Below, piece by piece: positions 49,828-58,769 of a stretch of DNA of 64,000 bases. Both the position numbers and the translations under genes were made by a program. Origin of the DNA: JACJVV01 sp964581515 (GTDB lineage: Archaea > Nanobdellota > Nanobdellia > Woesearchaeales > JACJVV01); NCBI GenBank assembly GCA_964581515.1, contig CAZOOV010000009.1:53770-117769 (forward strand). The letters run 5' to 3'. Each line of letters starts with the position of its first letter. Positions within the stretch are counted from its first letter, which is position 1. The notes under the pieces are model-generated. The model had not been told where the DNA came from. It saw nothing but the letters and a program-made list of their open reading frames with translations, and made no database searches.

Positions 49828-50415
49828 TTAATTCTTAAGGTCTTTATGTAACTCTACTGCTTCTTTCCAATCTATAGGTAAATCATTTTTTCCATGAACA
49901 ATAGATTCATAAGCTGTTCTCATTTGTTTAGCTGCAATATCATAGGGCATTTTTCCTGATCCAACACCCATTCCAGGAATAATCACACTATGGATATCAT
50001 CAGACTCAGTATTGTGTTCATTCATTGATACAAATACCGCTCTAGTGGCTAAATAAACATTAACACTCTCTTTTAGACGCATCGGAACTCTCATTGTTGG
50101 AGAACTGATGAAATAAGGAAATCTTTCATCATCAGTTTTAATGATGGTTGCTGTGCCTACTGGTAATTCACCAAAATGGACTGCTTTGATTTTTTCCTGA
50201 AGTCTTTTTTCTAGATCAAAACTAAAATAATCATGTGTCAGCTTATCAAGACCTGCGTCCATAAGTCCAAATGAATTTCCAGGACTTACAATTGCGTCTG
50301 CTTTTTGTGAGAAAATATCACCTTCGATTATATCAACTTCTGAATAATCTTTAAATTCCTTTTTCCATGTAGATATTAACCCTGTATCAATTGAGCAAAG
50401 CTTAGTTTTATACAT
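49828..50415 (-). CDS. Macrodomain protein (ADP-ribose binding)
   Basis: The 195-residue protein shows the macrodomain pattern: VDIIEGDIFSQKADAIVSPGNSFGLMDAGLD (only the pieces EGDIFSQKADAIVSPGN and SFGLMDAGLD are needed), then VGTATII, and VIIPGMGVGSGKMPYDIAAK near the C-terminus, which is the phosphate loop. The family binds ADP-ribose, and some remove it from proteins or process its derivatives. ATG 50415 is chosen because a TATA element at 50437-50448 is about 27 bases upstream, rather than the longer 50460 start. Its place beside NrtR fits ADP-ribose turnover in this island. Confidence 0.85.
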   Translation of the reverse strand: MYKTKLCSIDTGLISTWKKEFKDYSEVDIIEGDIFSQKADAIVSPGNSFGLMDAGLDKLTHDYFSFDLEKRLQEKIKAVHFGELPVGTATIIKTDDERFPYFISSPTMRVPMRLKESVNVYLATRAVFVSMNEHNTESDDIHSVIIPGMGVGSGKMPYDIAAKQMRTAYESIVHGKNDLPIDWKEAVELHKDLKN

Positions 50416-50436
50416 ATTAATTGAGAATAAAATAGT

Positions 50437-50448
50437 GAATATAAACTT
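50437..50448 (-). promoter_or_regulatory. Archaeal TATA element for the macrodomain gene
   Basis: Minus strand AAGTTTATATTC, centred 27 bases from the ATG at 50415. Confidence 0.55.
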
Positions 50449-50493
50449 ATCGCAATTCAATTATTTCTTAGAAATACATTCTGTTAAATTATT

Positions 50494-50952
50494 CTATTTT
50501 TCAAGTATTGGTATTTTTGGACCGAAGATCTTCTTCACAAAATAACTCACTACTGGATAATCTGATAAAGGAATATTATTTCTTTTGTTTACCTTTCTTA
50601 TGACTTCTGGACGTACTTCTAGTTCTTTTTTGTATTCTCCTTTGAAATAATCAGAGAAATTACTGTATAATTCAAATAGGAATTCAACAGGCTTATTTGT
50701 TTGGAAATATGCCCTGATATTATGTGCTTCATCTAAAGAGACACCCCACTCATCAGGATGATTGTCAAAAGCATGATTGTTAGATAAGTACATGAGTGCA
50801 AAAACAGTCAGATCTCCCTTGTTTTTCTCACTATCATATCCTGTAGCCCTTTGATTGTATTGAGCATGAGAATCATATTTTTGTCTAATGCTTTCATCTT
50901 TAACTATTGATTCTAAGATGCTTTGAAACGCTTCTTTTACTATTCTTTTCAT
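50494..50952 (-). CDS. Unknown 152-residue protein
   Basis: No family recognised. It is soluble, with a helical start (MKRIVKEAFQSILESIVKDE) and a mixed middle (AQYNQRATGYDSEKNKGDLT) where histidines and aspartates (NNHAFDNHPDEWG) recall a metal or HxxxD site, though too loosely to name. The C-terminus is FVKKIFGPKIPILEK. It lies upstream of the macrodomain gene, which has its own promoter. Its own upstream region (50953-51041) separates it from the divergent gene at 51057. Confidence 0.62.
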   Translation of the reverse strand: MKRIVKEAFQSILESIVKDESIRQKYDSHAQYNQRATGYDSEKNKGDLTVFALMYLSNNHAFDNHPDEWGVSLDEAHNIRAYFQTNKPVEFLFELYSNFSDYFKGEYKKELEVRPEVIRKVNKRNNIPLSDYPVVSYFVKKIFGPKIPILEK

Positions 50953-51022
50953 CTATATTGAGAAGCGGATATGTTTTATAACTATTTGGTTATGTGGTTA
51001 CTGAGGAGTAGTTATTAATCGA

Positions 51023-51034
51023 AATATTTATAAG
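51023..51034 (+). promoter_or_regulatory. Archaeal TATA element for the 273-residue gene
   Basis: AATATTTATAAG, centred about 28 bases before the ATG at 51057. Confidence 0.5.
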
Positions 51035-51056
51035 CTGTTATTTGATTCCAATATAT

Positions 51057-51878
51057 ATGTCAGAAGATAATTTTCAGGAAATTCTTAAGGAGTGTGGAGA
51101 CGCTATGATGAAAGATTTTGTTCTCAATACTTACATAACTGGCACTTTAGAAGGTAAAACCCTGCAAGATTTAGATATCAATCAACTGATGGGAGAATTA
51201 AGAGAACAATGGAATGAAGCAATGGCTGAATTACCTGGTTATATTCAATCTTTACAAGATGGTGAGACTTTAGCTGCCAGATACAAATTTGCTGGACAAA
51301 ATAGGTTATTAATCGGATTAAATAAGGTTGGTCCATTCATGAAAATTGAACCTAATTTTATAATCGGATATTCTTCAAATGTTTTTGAAAATTCTGCTGC
51401 TGTTGATGAATTAGTAGAAAATCATGGAGTTTTTAATGGTATTTCAAAACAAATGCTTGGTGATTCTTTTGATGATATTCAAGGTAGGACTGAATTAGAA
51501 GAAGGCGGTCAAGAATTTAAAGAATATTTGTCAGGAAACAGAAGCGGTCTGGTTTATCAGATGAAAAAAGGTTTTGCATTTGCTTTAGGAAATGTATTTT
51601 CGCATCTCATGTTTAAGAAATCATATGGTGAAGTTATAGCCAAAGCAGCAATGGATAACAGAGAACAGATCAGGACATATGATGCACTCTCAAGATTTTT
51701 TGGCGGTGAAAGGGATTTTGTCCAAGCTCACTTAAAGAATACTGGAGTTTCTAATGAAGCTGGAATCAAGGAAATTGGGACGTTAGCAACAAGCTTATCT
51801 CATAGTTATGGAAGATTAAGACAAGAGAAAGTTAAGAAATTAAAAGCGTATCTGCTTTATGCTCCTGCTCAATTCTGA
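51057..51878 (+). CDS. Unknown 273-residue helical protein
   Basis: No family recognised. The protein MSEDNFQEILKECGDAMMKD and following residues is mainly helical. It has one moderately hydrophobic stretch (FAFALGNVFSHLMF, about residue 180) that is not a convincing membrane span, and lacks cysteine clusters. ATG 51057 is chosen over the TTG at 51042 by TATA spacing. It is monocistronic, with a convergent permease gene after it. Confidence 0.62.
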   Translation: MSEDNFQEILKECGDAMMKDFVLNTYITGTLEGKTLQDLDINQLMGELREQWNEAMAELPGYIQSLQDGETLAARYKFAGQNRLLIGLNKVGPFMKIEPNFIIGYSSNVFENSAAVDELVENHGVFNGISKQMLGDSFDDIQGRTELEEGGQEFKEYLSGNRSGLVYQMKKGFAFALGNVFSHLMFKKSYGEVIAKAAMDNREQIRTYDALSRFFGGERDFVQAHLKNTGVSNEAGIKEIGTLATSLSHSYGRLRQEKVKKLKAYLLYAPAQF

Positions 51879-51901
51879 ATTGTGATAATTCTAAAACTCC
51901 T

Positions 51902-54097
51902 TTAAGTTATCGTCAAATCAATATGCTCAGAAGATGATACCAACATGCACATCTTGAGCCTGTCTGTGTGCTTCTTGATCTCTTTTACTACACCTTTTGT
52001 TGTCTTGCCGTCTTTTCCTGCTTTTGGAAGACCTAAGATAACTAAATCAGTGTCTTGGGATTTTTCTACAATAAGATCCTTTACAGGAGTTTTTTTGTCA
52101 AAAATCAATTCATAAGTAAGATTATCTATCCTTGCATCTTCAATATTTTTTGAAAGCTCTTCATCTGCTTCTTTATACTCTTTTTCTGATTTGACAACCT
52201 TGAAAAGCCTGATTGTCGCTTCTTCTTTTTTCCAGGTAGTGGAATGTGTTATCAAATGCGCTAAAAGCATCATCATATTACCATTCTCATCGTGGTCTCT
52301 CCACCAAACATCTATCCTTTTGAAATTTGAAAATCCACACCTATTACGGAGTACAATTACATTCTTTCGTAGAGCTTTTGCATTGTTGATTGTATCTTCC
52401 ATCTTCAGCCTTTCATCAAAATCTATGAGCATAGTATTCAAAGGAAGATTACCAATAGTGTCAGTCTGGATAATACTCTTGACTGTCTCATTATAATCTC
52501 CACTAAGGGCAACTCTTGAGAAAACTTCAAGATCATACTCTTTAACATACTGCTGAAGATTGTCCTCAATCTTATCACGTTCTTTTTCATATGTCTTGAA
52601 ACTTCTGAATATCAAATAATAAAGATGTGTTACACCTGTGCTGTGTGTTATCCAGTTCAACAATGTCGCCATGCAATGAAGGTTAGAACGATTGATGCAA
52701 AACGCAACAATTGTAGGTCTCCAATTCTTTTTGCTTTTATCAGCAGCTTCAATCCTTCTTAATATGACCCTTAACAATTGGAACAGCGTACCATACCAGA
52801 CGCTTTCTATCTTGCTTGATGCTTTTGTTATCAATAATATGTAAAATATTATGAACTGAATAAGAAGAGATATGCCCATGATTAAAGGATTGAATAAATA
52901 CATGACAAGATAACACATGACTACTCCATATAATGACACTAATGCAGGAGGATTAAATGAGGGCCTGAAGCTGGGATTTCTTGACACTTTTTCAAGGAAA
53001 GCTGCACCATTGATCCAACCATATACATTAAGGAAAAATACTGCAACAATCTGTGAAACAAAGAACAAGTCTCCAATCATTATGATTCCAAGGCCGATTA
53101 TGAAAGTAACAATCATTGCAACTCGTGGTTCATCTCCTGCACCTAAGGAATTTCCAAGCCATCTCATTCTTTTAGAGAATATATTATCTATCGCTAGGGC
53201 GTGAAGTATTCTTGGCGCAGCCATAAGATAACTGAGTGCAGAAGAAGAAGTTGTCAATAGGACTCCTAGTATAATCAGGAACGGCACATAGGCAATCTTT
53301 TCAATTATGTATAAATCACTGCTTAAATCAAGCAATGATGCGCCGTAAAAGAATTTTATAGAGAGAAGAACATAAACTATCATGGTTACAAGCACTGTCC
53401 AGATTGTCCCTCTTACTAAGCTTTTTCTAGGATTCTTTAAATCACCCGACATAGATACTCCCGCGTCCATTCCTGTGACTGCTGGGAAAAACATCATGAA
53501 TGCTACCCAGAACGCAATTGGAATCCCACCTAGGCCCATGAATTCAGTAGTCGCTGGGACCCTGTTTGTACCCATGAATATTGAAGCGAATGATAAGACT
53601 ATCGTGAAAAGTATTATGTATTGGAGTTTTATTACAAATTTTGCTCCGATAAATGCTATTATCCAAAATACTATGAACGCAACCACTGTTATATGCATCT
53701 CTGGTATGTAAATATTAAAAGAACTAAGAATCCCTGTTACTGCTTTTGCAAATGCAATACAATAGAATGCAATACTGATAGCTTGTGCAAAGAAAAGCTG
53801 AATTCCTGTGCTTCCTCCAATCTCTGTTCCAAGGCTTCTTGAGATAAGATAATAGAGTCCACCTTTCTTTACATAAATATTTGTGGCAATCGCTGATATA
53901 GAAAATGAAGTAGCCATAGTAATAGAGTGTGCAAGCAGAACAATTAGGATCATTTTCATGAGTCCTACTCCCCCCAGTACTCTTGGAGCTACATAGTATA
54001 CAACTGCTCCAAATATCGCTAGTATAGATGGAAGGAATACTCCTGAAAATGTATTGAACTTATTGCTATCTGGCTTATTGCCAGTTCCGTTTGCCAT
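51902..54097 (-). CDS. Cation-chloride-cotransporter-like APC-family permease
   Basis: The 731-residue protein has about 12 membrane spans at residues 15-450, in the order of the APC superfamily: GVFLPSILAIFGAVVYYVAP, ATSFSISAIATN, GGLYYLISRSLG (the Gly/aromatic element), FFPAVTGMDAGVSMSGDLKN (the P-x-x-T-G motif of SLC12/NKCC carriers), and SSALSYLMAAPRILHALA. The soluble C-terminus (about 470-731) contains two alpha/beta repeats like the SLC12 cytosolic domain (VAFCINRSNLHCMATLL; DLVILGLPKAG). It would move chloride with cations, or amino acids. A TATA element lies at 54132-54143. No binding-site residue can be settled by eye. Confidence 0.85.
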   Translation of the reverse strand: MANGTGNKPDSNKFNTFSGVFLPSILAIFGAVVYYVAPRVLGGVGLMKMILIVLLAHSITMATSFSISAIATNIYVKKGGLYYLISRSLGTEIGGSTGIQLFFAQAISIAFYCIAFAKAVTGILSSFNIYIPEMHITVVAFIVFWIIAFIGAKFVIKLQYIILFTIVLSFASIFMGTNRVPATTEFMGLGGIPIAFWVAFMMFFPAVTGMDAGVSMSGDLKNPRKSLVRGTIWTVLVTMIVYVLLSIKFFYGASLLDLSSDLYIIEKIAYVPFLIILGVLLTTSSSALSYLMAAPRILHALAIDNIFSKRMRWLGNSLGAGDEPRVAMIVTFIIGLGIIMIGDLFFVSQIVAVFFLNVYGWINGAAFLEKVSRNPSFRPSFNPPALVSLYGVVMCYLVMYLFNPLIMGISLLIQFIIFYILLITKASSKIESVWYGTLFQLLRVILRRIEAADKSKKNWRPTIVAFCINRSNLHCMATLLNWITHSTGVTHLYYLIFRSFKTYEKERDKIEDNLQQYVKEYDLEVFSRVALSGDYNETVKSIIQTDTIGNLPLNTMLIDFDERLKMEDTINNAKALRKNVIVLRNRCGFSNFKRIDVWWRDHDENGNMMMLLAHLITHSTTWKKEEATIRLFKVVKSEKEYKEADEELSKNIEDARIDNLTYELIFDKKTPVKDLIVEKSQDTDLVILGLPKAGKDGKTTKGVVKEIKKHTDRLKMCMLVSSSEHIDLTIT

Positions 54098-54131
54098 GTG
54101 TACCCACTTAGTGACGTTTTTTAACTTAAGA

Positions 54132-54143
54132 GTATTTAAATCT
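54132..54143 (-). promoter_or_regulatory. Archaeal TATA element for the permease gene
   Basis: Minus strand AAGATTTAAATAC, giving a start about 15 bases before the ATG at 54097. Confidence 0.45.
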
Positions 54144-54228
54144 TGTTGTAGATAATGTTAGAAATAGCTTGAATTATTGATGATTTTGCTTTTTTTAAGG
54201 GTTTTTGAGATATTCTATTATTAATGTC

Positions 54229-55131
54229 TTATTCCATATTCATCTCAATGATTGCAGAGATTAAGGTACGAATTTTATCATTTATTTCAAAGAGTGATGT
54301 CATTAATAATGCATTGTTTTTTTTTGAAGCGATTCTTATTTTTGAATAAAGTTTGTTTGTTTCTATAAGGAGGTGTTCTACTTTATTATCATCTGGGTTG
54401 TAAAATGATTTGTAGAAAAGATCAATATTTGTATTTAATTTACTTAGGATAAAGAAGTATTCTTTAGATGGTTCTCCTTTACATTCAGAATAATCTAAAA
54501 TCATATATTTATAATCATCTGCTAGTTCTTCAAGACCTCTTAAAAATCGATAATAAATAGGGATGTTTTTGTATTTTGGGTGACCTCTTTTGTTTAAGAC
54601 TCTTATGCAAAAATTAGTGAATTTATTGATACGCTTATCTATAGCAATTATTGAATCACATGTGTCTTTTTCTTTATTGTATATTGAAGATTCAATATCC
54701 TTGCATAGATTGAGTATGATCATCCATGTTCTTTTAAGTAGTGTATCAAATTCTTCAAATTTGGTGCCAGGGATATCTCTTATGGTACATGAATTTTTGC
54801 TTTGACGGATGACTTCAAACCCAAGTATATCTTCTGCTAGACACCTTTCGATTCTTTTGAGGTAATTTACATCATCATAAGAAAGTTCAATTTCATCATA
54901 TCCTTTTCTATATGCAGAATTGATATATCTTATCCCTGTTTTGTAATTGTTTTTTATATTTACTTTGATGCTTTCAAATTCATCTTCTTTTTTAGCGTTT
55001 ACTGTAAGCTTGTTACCACATTCTTCTAATTCAACAGTGGATTTAGGGTGGAGATTATTCTTCTTTACCCAAGTAGCAGGTAGAGAAATGGTTAATGTTG
55101 ATGGTCCATGCCTTACTATATTTCTTTTCAT
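54229..55131 (-). CDS. AbrB domain plus PhoU-like protein (second paralogue)
   Basis: The 300-residue protein starts MKRNIVRHGPSTLTISLPAT followed by WVKKNNLHPKSTVELEEC, the AbrB/SpoVT DNA-binding layout shared with the protein at 20430. The rest is helical and of PhoU size, but its PhoU motifs are more diverged (SIIAIDKRINKFTNFCIRVL stands where EVNRLNLLMAKVL stands in the first). It is monocistronic with a TATA element at 55151-55162, 25 bases from the ATG. Its target genes are unknown. Confidence 0.75.
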   Translation of the reverse strand: MKRNIVRHGPSTLTISLPATWVKKNNLHPKSTVELEECGNKLTVNAKKEDEFESIKVNIKNNYKTGIRYINSAYRKGYDEIELSYDDVNYLKRIERCLAEDILGFEVIRQSKNSCTIRDIPGTKFEEFDTLLKRTWMIILNLCKDIESSIYNKEKDTCDSIIAIDKRINKFTNFCIRVLNKRGHPKYKNIPIYYRFLRGLEELADDYKYMILDYSECKGEPSKEYFFILSKLNTNIDLFYKSFYNPDDNKVEHLLIETNKLYSKIRIASKKNNALLMTSLFEINDKIRTLISAIIEMNME

Positions 55132-55150
55132 ATATTATGTATATGTGCCA

Positions 55151-55162
55151 TTATATATAAAC
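55151..55162 (-). promoter_or_regulatory. Archaeal TATA element for the second AbrB/PhoU gene
   Basis: Minus strand GTTTATATATAA, centred 25 bases before the ATG. Confidence 0.55.
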
Positions 55163-55302
55163 ATTTCTATAAAATATGGTTATGTAACCATTAATGTGGT
55201 TATTGGTGTGGTTAGATATAAATACTATTTTGTGTTAGTTATATTTTAGGTTGTTGTTTATATTATTATAAAAAATTAATATTTAAAGTGGAGGTGGCGA
55301 TT

Positions 55303-55653
55303 ATGCCAGCAAGTCAAAATATATTGGAAGTTAAAGTTGAGATAAAACCTTATGGTGCGGATCTTATTATTGGAGCATCATCAGAAATATTAGTTGATCA
55401 GATGTCAGAATCAAGTATGTATAATGAAAGAGTTAAGTTAAGAAAAGAAAGTGAGGCTTATAAGATGATTATACCTCCTTTATTTTATTATGCAGAAGGT
55501 TCTTTTTTGTCTGAGAGATCTCCTAAAGAGGAATATATCTATGAGGGGGAGTTAGAGCAAATTATTGAATTTGCAAAGTCAGATCTTCATGATGCTGTTA
55601 AATTAATGATTTCAAGAGCTATAAGTACACAGTTAGATTATGCTTACTCATGA
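55303..55653 (+). CDS. Unknown 116-residue protein
   Basis: No family recognised. It opens MPASQNILEVKVEIKPYGAD with a strand-rich start and a helical end (LEQIIEFAKSDLHDAVKLMI). ATG 55303 was chosen because a perfect GGAGGTG lies eight bases upstream; the upstream GTG codons sit within this site. Its stop overlaps the next gene by four bases (ATGA), so the two are translationally coupled and likely work together. Confidence 0.62.
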   Translation: MPASQNILEVKVEIKPYGADLIIGASSEILVDQMSESSMYNERVKLRKESEAYKMIIPPLFYYAEGSFLSERSPKEEYIYEGELEQIIEFAKSDLHDAVKLMISRAISTQLDYAYS

Positions 55654-56153
55654 AATGGGTGATAAGAATGACTGGAACTATTGAGAAAAAGATAGATGAA
55701 TTATCAAGACAAATTTTTGCAGGAGTGGAATTTGAATTAGAGGTTGATCCTTTGATTGAAATAATACTTCAAGGCTATCAGAATAATCGTATAGATATGG
55801 TTCTGGGGAGAGTAAGTACTTCATTGAAACCATCTGTATGTGGACGAGATAAAATGAGTTTTACGCAAGTGATATTGCTTGATTGTGGGTCATATCAGGA
55901 ACCGGCATACCCTAAACTAAATGATAATTATTCTGAGACTAGGTTATATCTTGCTCATTTACCTGGTTTGGCTGAATGGTCATTATTTCTTGAGTTGAAG
56001 AAAGGAGTTATAGGTGAGACTCATGCTAGGTATTTAGATGATCCTGATACAGAGGAAATTAAGATGGAACATTATATCTTTACTAAAGGACCTTATAAAA
56101 TTCCTGATAGTTTGCCAGAACAGATAAGGGACATAATTGGCTACAGAAAATAA
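55650..56153 (+). CDS. Unknown 167-residue protein
   Basis: No family recognised. It has no membrane span; the middle contains TQVILLDCGSYQEPAYPKL and LYLAHLPGLAEWSLFLELK, which look like buried strands. A later in-frame ATG at 55668 is an alternative start, MTGTIEKKIDELSRQI. It is coupled to the 116-residue gene upstream by a four-base overlap. The pair looks like a two-protein unit, possibly of toxin-antitoxin type, but neither matches a family known to me. Confidence 0.58.
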   Translation: MKWVIRMTGTIEKKIDELSRQIFAGVEFELEVDPLIEIILQGYQNNRIDMVLGRVSTSLKPSVCGRDKMSFTQVILLDCGSYQEPAYPKLNDNYSETRLYLAHLPGLAEWSLFLELKKGVIGETHARYLDDPDTEEIKMEHYIFTKGPYKIPDSLPEQIRDIIGYRK

Positions 56154-56175
56154 TTGTCTGATAAAGAATAAGGAA

Positions 56176-56196
56176 TAAAGCAAATCTTTTTAAAAT
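56176..56196 (+). repeat. 21-bp promoter-like sequence, identical to 57346-57366
   Basis: TAAAGCAAATCTTTTTAAAAT, in front of an 18-codon ORF (GTG 56208) with no further gene in the sense direction. The second copy drives the YkgJ-type gene at 57388. This looks like a duplicated promoter, whose first gene may be lost. The stretch 56154-56249 shows nothing else. Confidence 0.5.
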
Positions 56197-56249
56197 AATT
56201 TTATAATGTGAGAGTTAAAGAAGAGGTCATCAATTTTGATTATGGAGAT

Positions 56250-57251
56250 TTATTCTTCATTTAAGGGTTTTGGATCTATTGTTGGGAATCCTTTTAATTC
56301 TCTTTTAACATGATAGCTTATGATATTGTCAAAGATTATACTAATTTTGTCTGTATCAGATTTTATTCCTTCAGGAAGTATTTCTAATAGTTCACCGTAT
56401 CTGCTGTTGAGTTCTTTTTTATTGATATTGGGCATATCCCAAGATATCTCTTCAAAATATTCTCCAAACATGTGTACATGATCGTATGCCTTTAGGAAAT
56501 CTGGTCTTGAGATGATGATCTCTTGATCTGTTATTTTTTGATAGCATTCTACGATTTCATTATCCATTCTTTCTGAGCTTAGATCAAGAATTGTTTCTGC
56601 TCCATATCTGAATCTTGGGTTGAGGTTATTACATCTTAATTGGTCTCCCACTTCACCTAATATCTTTGCACCCATTCCAAGGAATGGACTTGCCATCATC
56701 AATGCTCCGATTGCTACAGATGTAGGAGAAGCATGTTTTGCTCCTGCCACCATAAATCCTAGTCCAGCAGCTTCTAATGCAATGAATCCAAGGCTAGGTC
56801 CACCATGGTAAGCTCCCATTTGGATTGGATTCTCTATCTTATTAGTAAGCCATCTAGGCGGCCATGATACTGCTTTTTGTTCAAGCACTTTACTTGTCAC
56901 TTCATCTATTGTTGAGTAAACTGCTTCATTAGTTGTAAATTTTCCTGAGAATAAAGTCCAGAAATCATCTTTGCTGTAAACAGCAATGAATTGATCTATT
57001 GGATCTGCACTATTGTGTGGACTAATAAAACAAGGATATGAAAATTCTCTTCTTATGTATACATCCCATTTGCCTTTTCTTTGGACAGAATTTTGTATCT
57101 CAAATGAATCAGGAAGAATCTCTTGTAATCCCAGCTTCCATGTATTGTAATGATCACCTAAAAGAGGAATTCTTGTAGGTTCTCTAAGAAAAGAAGCGAT
57201 ATTTCTGCTATCTTTCATCCATTCTTTTGCATTATGAGCACATTGAAGCAT
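56250..57251 (-). CDS. Unknown 333-residue protein with a hydrophobic middle
   Basis: No family recognised. The central segment (about 148-200) is strongly hydrophobic: GPSLGFIALEAAGLGFMVAG and SPTSVAIGALMMASPFLGMG, probably one or two membrane passes. The flanking parts are soluble. A Trp/Pro motif SWPPRWLTNKI precedes the membrane part. An upstream TATA (57275-57285) lies about 29 bases from the ATG at 57251. It does not resemble a transporter. Confidence 0.6.
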   Translation of the reverse strand: MLQCAHNAKEWMKDSRNIASFLREPTRIPLLGDHYNTWKLGLQEILPDSFEIQNSVQRKGKWDVYIRREFSYPCFISPHNSADPIDQFIAVYSKDDFWTLFSGKFTTNEAVYSTIDEVTSKVLEQKAVSWPPRWLTNKIENPIQMGAYHGGPSLGFIALEAAGLGFMVAGAKHASPTSVAIGALMMASPFLGMGAKILGEVGDQLRCNNLNPRFRYGAETILDLSSERMDNEIVECYQKITDQEIIISRPDFLKAYDHVHMFGEYFEEISWDMPNINKKELNSRYGELLEILPEGIKSDTDKISIIFDNIISYHVKRELKGFPTIDPKPLNEE

Positions 57252-57387
57252 GTTATTAATATAATTAGTATTGGTTTTATAAATTTGTATATTTGTCTTA
57301 ATATATATTGTATTTTTATTGTTTAAGATGATATTAAGTCCAAACTAAAGCAAATCTTTTTAAAATCATTTTTTCTTTGTTCTTATT

Positions 57388-58053
57388 ATGTTTAAATGCA
57401 ATAATTGCGGAGGATGCTGTGAAGATCCGGCTACTCAGATCAATCTTACTCTTGGAGACATCAAAAGGCTTTCTGATTATACTAAGAAGAGTGCTTCTCA
57501 GTTGTATAAAGAAGGGATGATAGGAATATATCCTTTTGGAGATCCTTTCAAGGATGATGAGTTTGAGACAGATGTAGGATTATTTATTCCATGTGGCTAT
57601 CGAGTCTTTAAGAAAGATAAAAAATGCAAGATATGCAATGTCTATCCTGCAAGACCTCTTAACTGCAGAATATTTCCTTTTTGGCTGCTTGCAGAAGCTC
57701 CTCTGGATGAAGTTGAAAAGTTTGCTAAAGATTATCCATGTACTAATATTGATGATGATTTTAAAGATGACAGAAAATTATATCATAAATTCAAAGAACA
57801 TCTTGTTGGAATACTTTCTGAAGAGATAAGGGTGACAGATCCTTTCTATGAAAAATTAGGTTTGAAGAAAAAAATAAAAGTAAAACCGACAAAAACAAAA
57901 GAAGAAGACAGAGAAGCGATAGCCAAGATTGTAAAAGATATGAAAATGGAGGATTTTTCAGAAATATTTAAGAAGATAGATGGTGAAATAAAGAAACATG
58001 AGTTCGTTTCATACAAGAAAATTAAGAATTGGGAAGATTTTTTGGAGGAATAG
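57388..58053 (+). CDS. YkgJ-type cysteine-cluster protein
   Basis: The 221-residue protein begins MFKCNNCGGCCEDPATQINL, with the CxxCxxCC signature of the YkgJ family, and later has CGYRVFKKDKKCKICNVYPA and RPLNCRIFPFW, which supply the remaining conserved cysteines and the R-P-x-x-C-R-x-F-P motif. Family members bind iron or zinc; the function is unclear. The C-terminal 70 residues are Lys-rich and helical. The stop (58051-58053) is followed directly by the HAD gene start, so the two form an operon. A TATA-like element occurs at 57352-57366. Confidence 0.82.
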   Translation: MFKCNNCGGCCEDPATQINLTLGDIKRLSDYTKKSASQLYKEGMIGIYPFGDPFKDDEFETDVGLFIPCGYRVFKKDKKCKICNVYPARPLNCRIFPFWLLAEAPLDEVEKFAKDYPCTNIDDDFKDDRKLYHKFKEHLVGILSEEIRVTDPFYEKLGLKKKIKVKPTKTKEEDREAIAKIVKDMKMEDFSEIFKKIDGEIKKHEFVSYKKIKNWEDFLEE

Positions 58054-58683
58054 ATGATGATAATAAGTTTTGATCTTGACGGTACATTAATAGATTCTTT
58101 TTCAATACATTGGGACGCAATGAAGACTACTGGCAAGAAGCTTGGTATTCCTGTTGAAGAGAAAGATAAACTGCTTTTTGCAGGAGCAAGAGAAGAAGAA
58201 GGTTTAAAGATAGTGCACAAGGGCATCTCACAAGAGAAATTGGATAAGTTTCGCGCCCTGAAAGATAAGACATACAATGATAATCAGCATAATATAACCA
58301 GTTTTCCAGATACTATGATGACTTTGCATGAATTATCTAAAAAAGCAAAACTTCTTGTGCTTTCAAATTCATATCATGCTGAGATAATAAGATCGCTTAA
58401 TTTTGCAGGCATAAATCCTCTTATCTTTGATAAGATAATCGGTGCAGATGAAGTCGATCATCCTAAACCTTCTGCTGATGAGATACTTCTTGCAGAAAAA
58501 CTTGAGAAGCATGATGTAGATTATCATGTAGGTGATACTGTTGTTGATATGCAGACTGGAAACAGTGCTGGTGTCAAGGCAATCGGTGTAACTACAGGTA
58601 TTACTCCCAGAGAGATGCTTGAGAAGCAAAATCCATTTAAGGTGATAGACCATCTTTCTGAATTGCTTAAGATTATAAAATAA
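58054..58683 (+). CDS. HAD-family phosphatase
   Basis: The 209-residue protein opens MMIISFDLDGTLIDSFSIHW with the catalytic DxDGT. The middle SNSYHAEIIRSL is motif II, and KPSADEILLA and VDYHVGDTVVDMQTG are motifs III and IV. A helical cap is inserted after motif I. It acts on small phosphorylated molecules such as phosphoglycolate. A GGAGGA Shine-Dalgarno lies 4 to 6 bases before the ATG; an ATG three bases further is equally possible. Confidence 0.85.
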   Translation: MMIISFDLDGTLIDSFSIHWDAMKTTGKKLGIPVEEKDKLLFAGAREEEGLKIVHKGISQEKLDKFRALKDKTYNDNQHNITSFPDTMMTLHELSKKAKLLVLSNSYHAEIIRSLNFAGINPLIFDKIIGADEVDHPKPSADEILLAEKLEKHDVDYHVGDTVVDMQTGNSAGVKAIGVTTGITPREMLEKQNPFKVIDHLSELLKIIK

Positions 58684-58769
58684 AAGATTAAATAAAGATT
58701 AGGATTAGAATAAAATAAGAAATAAAATAATTGTAGTAACTAAATAATAATATTGGGATTAAGATAAAA

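Noticed and set aside
20000..50000. A prophage or integrated virus
   Set aside because: The long one-direction run and NAD genes recall large-phage NAD cassettes, but no capsid, terminase, integrase or attachment repeats are visible.
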